Assembly (NCBI RefSeq): GCF_028613635.1
Contig: NZ_JAQRMY010000003.1
Coordinates: forward strand, 384,787 to 448,786
Reading direction: 5' to 3'
DNA from: Devosia sp. ZB163
GTDB taxonomy: Bacteria; Pseudomonadota; Alphaproteobacteria; Rhizobiales; Devosiaceae
Length of the DNA stretch: 64,000 nt
The first letter of the stretch is position 1. Every line of letters starts with the position of its first letter. The notes beneath the pieces are model-generated. The model ran no database searches. It worked only from the letters and a program-made list of their open reading frames with translations, and was not told where the DNA came from. Positions 62,801 to 64,000 of the stretch are shown piece by piece. Both the position numbers and the translations under genes were made by a program.

Positions 62801-64000
62801 GCAGTTTGCGGGCACTGCGCTGGTGATGGTGGTCGACGACCGCATCATCGACATGAAGGCGGTCGAAGTGCCGGAGGGCGGGGCCTCGGTCGAGCTGCCG
62901 GTCACCGATGACTGGGGGCCGGGCGCCTATGTGACGGCCATGCTCTACCGGCCGGCGAGCGCTGAAGCCAAGCGCATGCCGGCGCGGGCGCTCGGTGTCG
63001 CCTTTGCCGATGTGGATCCGGGTGACCTCAAGCTCGACATGGCGCTCGAGGCCCCTGAGACGGCATTGCCGCGGCAGGCCTTCAGCACCACGGTGAAGCT
63101 GGCCAACGTGCAGCCGGGCGACAAGGCCTATGTGGCCGTCGCGGCGGTGGACCTCGGCATCCTCAACCTCACCAAGTTCCAGGTGCCGGATCCCGACGGC
63201 TACTTCTTCGGCCAGCGCCAGCTCGGCATGGAGTTCCGCGACCTCTACGGCCAGTTGATCGATCCGATGCAGGGCACGCCCGGCGCGTTGCGCGTCGGTG
63301 GTGACGAAGGCGCGTCGCGCCTCGGCACGCCGCCGGCGACGACCGTACTGGTGGCGCTCCATTCGGGCATCGTGGAAGTTGGTCCGGACGGCACGGCCAC
63401 AGTCAGCTTCGACATGCCGGACTTCAACGGCACCGTCCGGCTGATGGCCATGGCCTGGTCGGCGAAGGCCGTCGGCCATGCTTCGGCCGACGTTGTCGTC
63501 CGTGATCCGGTGGTGGTGAACCTGAGCCCGCCGCGGTTCCTCCGCTATGGGGATACGTCGCGGCTGCTCGTCGAGGTGACCAATATCGCCGGCCAACCGG
63601 GCACCTATACGGTGTCGCTCGATACCGGGGAGGGGCTCTCGACGGATGCGCTTGAGAGCACGATCGAGCTTGGCGTCGGCGACAGGGCGGGGCTCGACCT
63701 CAAGCTCACCGGCACGGGGATCGGCGACAACAAGCTCACCGTGACCGTGCGGGCGCCGAACGGCGATGCGCAGGTGAAGGAACTGACGCTCGGCGTCCGC
63801 GCGGCAAGTGCCCCGCAGACGACGAGCCAGCTGATCCCGCTCGCCGTGGGCGAGACAGTGACGCTCGACGGCAGCCTGTTCGACGGCATGGTGCCGCACA
63901 CAGGCGAAGTAACGCTGGCGCTGGGCCCGATCGCACGTCTCGACGTGCCGGGCATCCTGCTGGCGCTCGACCGTTACCCCTATGGCTGTGCCGAGCAGAT
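59856..64000 (+). CDS. Alpha-2-macroglobulin family protein with PAN domain (3' end outside window)
   Basis: Bacterial alpha-2-macroglobulins are large envelope proteins thought to trap attacking proteases. About 1,381 residues are visible from ATG 59856, which has GAGGG upstream. A signal peptide (1-24, ending PVAAQ) is followed by a PAN/apple domain with Cys53, 57, 63 and 75, then many macroglobulin beta domains. The last visible residues are RYPYGCAEQ, the thioester motif, with Cys1378 (codon 63987-63989). The frame leaves the window 2 bases into the next codon. A peptidoglycan synthase gene (pbpC) often follows in other bacteria, but cannot be seen here. Confidence 0.93.
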   Translation, partial: MKRLVRSAFWLVATAFLSLSPVAAQERSITLLPGTDLPGFDYSVKKDVSLDACEAACTEDRLCRAFTFNESAKWCFLKGDVGTEAAFEGATSGRVEFTPTRDEINQQRLGELPFPAQDLLDSARYYANGLPQTDAPPPGVTYDDLVASGDEASAQSNPSAAMVSYRQALAINRNDPALWLKLAAEGEARADIEAAAGNGTYDLAVNGSYAALNAFMLSETPQEKAAALGVLGKALERREMWRESIAAYRASVGLIDDTVLQARLDKVVAEHGFRVTSNQVDAEAAEPRICAVFSDPLPAGDTDLSSYVVVDNAPTVAIESDQSQICVTGVEHGRRYHIRLRAGLPSANGEQLRSDVELDLYVPDRAPFVGFANNAYVMPAGLGGGLPITSINAKSADVVIYRIGDRNIATAVRNGIFQRTLDGYSAEDVANSYGEKTWEGSVDLAQGAPNAMTVTAIPVSEAIQQLQPGAYVVTAKVSSSQQEYWREMATQWFIVTDLGLTTVSGDDGVHAFVRSLTSAQPVANAKVRLVAVNNEILGEATTDAEGRADFAPGLARGEGGRAPQLVVAETGGGDYAFLDVSKSAFDLTDRGVEGRPSPGPLDVFATTERGVYRPGETVFLTAILRDIKAKAVTDLPLTMQVQRPDAVIDETQVINDGGAGGYFQAIDLAPEAMRGSWSIRLYADPKASALTTVGFLVEDFEPERLAFEISAADEPIVTGEVTPVTVAAKYLYGATAPDLAIEADAVLRPVSSLPGFAGYTFGRLDDPFQTSREPLGVVGTTDADGNATAEVVVSEPQATTKPLEAQLIMRLVDSNGRAVERSLSRPVLATTDRIGVKPRFESADGLTEGSQAVFDVIAVAPDGAQIDKAGLEWSLSRVETNYQWYRNSGVWKWEAITTTREVANGTVDTTASGPAAISAAVDWGLYRLEVSSTGEGATSTSYEFYAGYYYPQVGSDTPDTLSVALDKPAYRSGETAVLKLDPQFAGTALVMVVDDRIIDMKAVEVPEGGASVELPVTDDWGPGAYVTAMLYRPASAEAKRMPARALGVAFADVDPGDLKLDMALEAPETALPRQAFSTTVKLANVQPGDKAYVAVAAVDLGILNLTKFQVPDPDGYFFGQRQLGMEFRDLYGQLIDPMQGTPGALRVGGDEGASRLGTPPATTVLVALHSGIVEVGPDGTATVSFDMPDFNGTVRLMAMAWSAKAVGHASADVVVRDPVVVNLSPPRFLRYGDTSRLLVEVTNIAGQPGTYTVSLDTGEGLSTDALESTIELGVGDRAGLDLKLTGTGIGDNKLTVTVRAPNGDAQVKELTLGVRAASAPQTTSQLIPLAVGETVTLDGSLFDGMVPHTGEVTLALGPIARLDVPGILLALDRYPYGCAEQ

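Noticed and set aside
61644-63899. 751-residue minus-strand frame opposite the alpha-2-macroglobulin
   Set aside because: The plus-strand frame gives signal peptide, PAN domain and thioester motif; the minus frame is a shadow.

Overview
The window is high-GC DNA from an alphaproteobacterium, very probably of the order Hyphomicrobiales and plausibly a Devosia-like free-living, flagellated cell. The evidence is a complete CtrA cell-cycle module (chpT, ctrA, sciP), GANTC sites beside ctrA, Caulobacter-type flagellar gene order (fliF-fliG-fliH-fliN-flbD), an RpoH-type sigma factor with an RpoH box, an EipA/DUF1134 envelope protein, and nasT/nasS. The genus is inference. No tRNA, rRNA, CRISPR array, prophage or insertion sequence was recognised. 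Coding density is high, and most gaps hold palindromic repeats, hairpins or promoters.

Region by region. 1-2.8 kb: the 3' end of purA and a large membrane-anchored hypothetical. 3-7.3 kb: a thiamine locus with thiB-thiP-thiQ behind a TPP riboswitch, and divergent thiN (thiamine pyrophosphokinase). 7.4-8.2 kb: a class D (OXA-like) beta-lactamase. 8.3-10.7 kb: rpoH, an RluD-type pseudouridine synthase, and a small membrane protein whose start codon overlaps that of rluD on the other strand. 10.8-13.4 kb: a coiled-coil membrane protein, eipA and a YHS protein. 13.4-35.3 kb: cell-cycle and flagellar genes (chpT, a CheY-like regulator, ctrA, fliI, fliJ, flhA, flbD, fliN, fliH, fliG, fliF, sciP, flgD, fliK), interrupted by housekeeping genes. 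Several CtrA-box-like sites (variants of TTAA-N7-TTAA) lie in front of these genes.

35.4-46 kb: mnmA, an ECF sigma factor coupled to a YfbK-type von Willebrand protein, a ring-cleaving dioxygenase-like protein, and the EF-P module (efp divergent from epmA-epmB, with a CBM9-like gene attached), then nudC. 46-52.7 kb is the most unusual stretch. It holds a GntR regulator and a SIS-domain protein, divergent from a sugar ABC transporter (binding protein and two permeases, no ATPase), a GH84 enzyme strongly resembling the human O-GlcNAcase catalytic domain, and an overlapping GNAT gene resembling the human O-GlcNAcase C-terminal pseudo-acetyltransferase domain. A palindrome like the NagR/DasR operator sits between the two arms. 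This looks like a split, two-gene version of the animal O-GlcNAcase inside an amino-sugar uptake operon.

52.7-57.8 kb: a second sugar system on the minus strand (ROK regulator, ABC ATPase, binding protein, permease, SDR dehydrogenase). 57.9-59.7 kb: nasT-nasS, a nitrate-sensing antitermination pair with no nitrate assimilation genes visible. 59.9 kb to the end: a large PAN-domain alpha-2-macroglobulin, cut off a few bases after its thioester motif.
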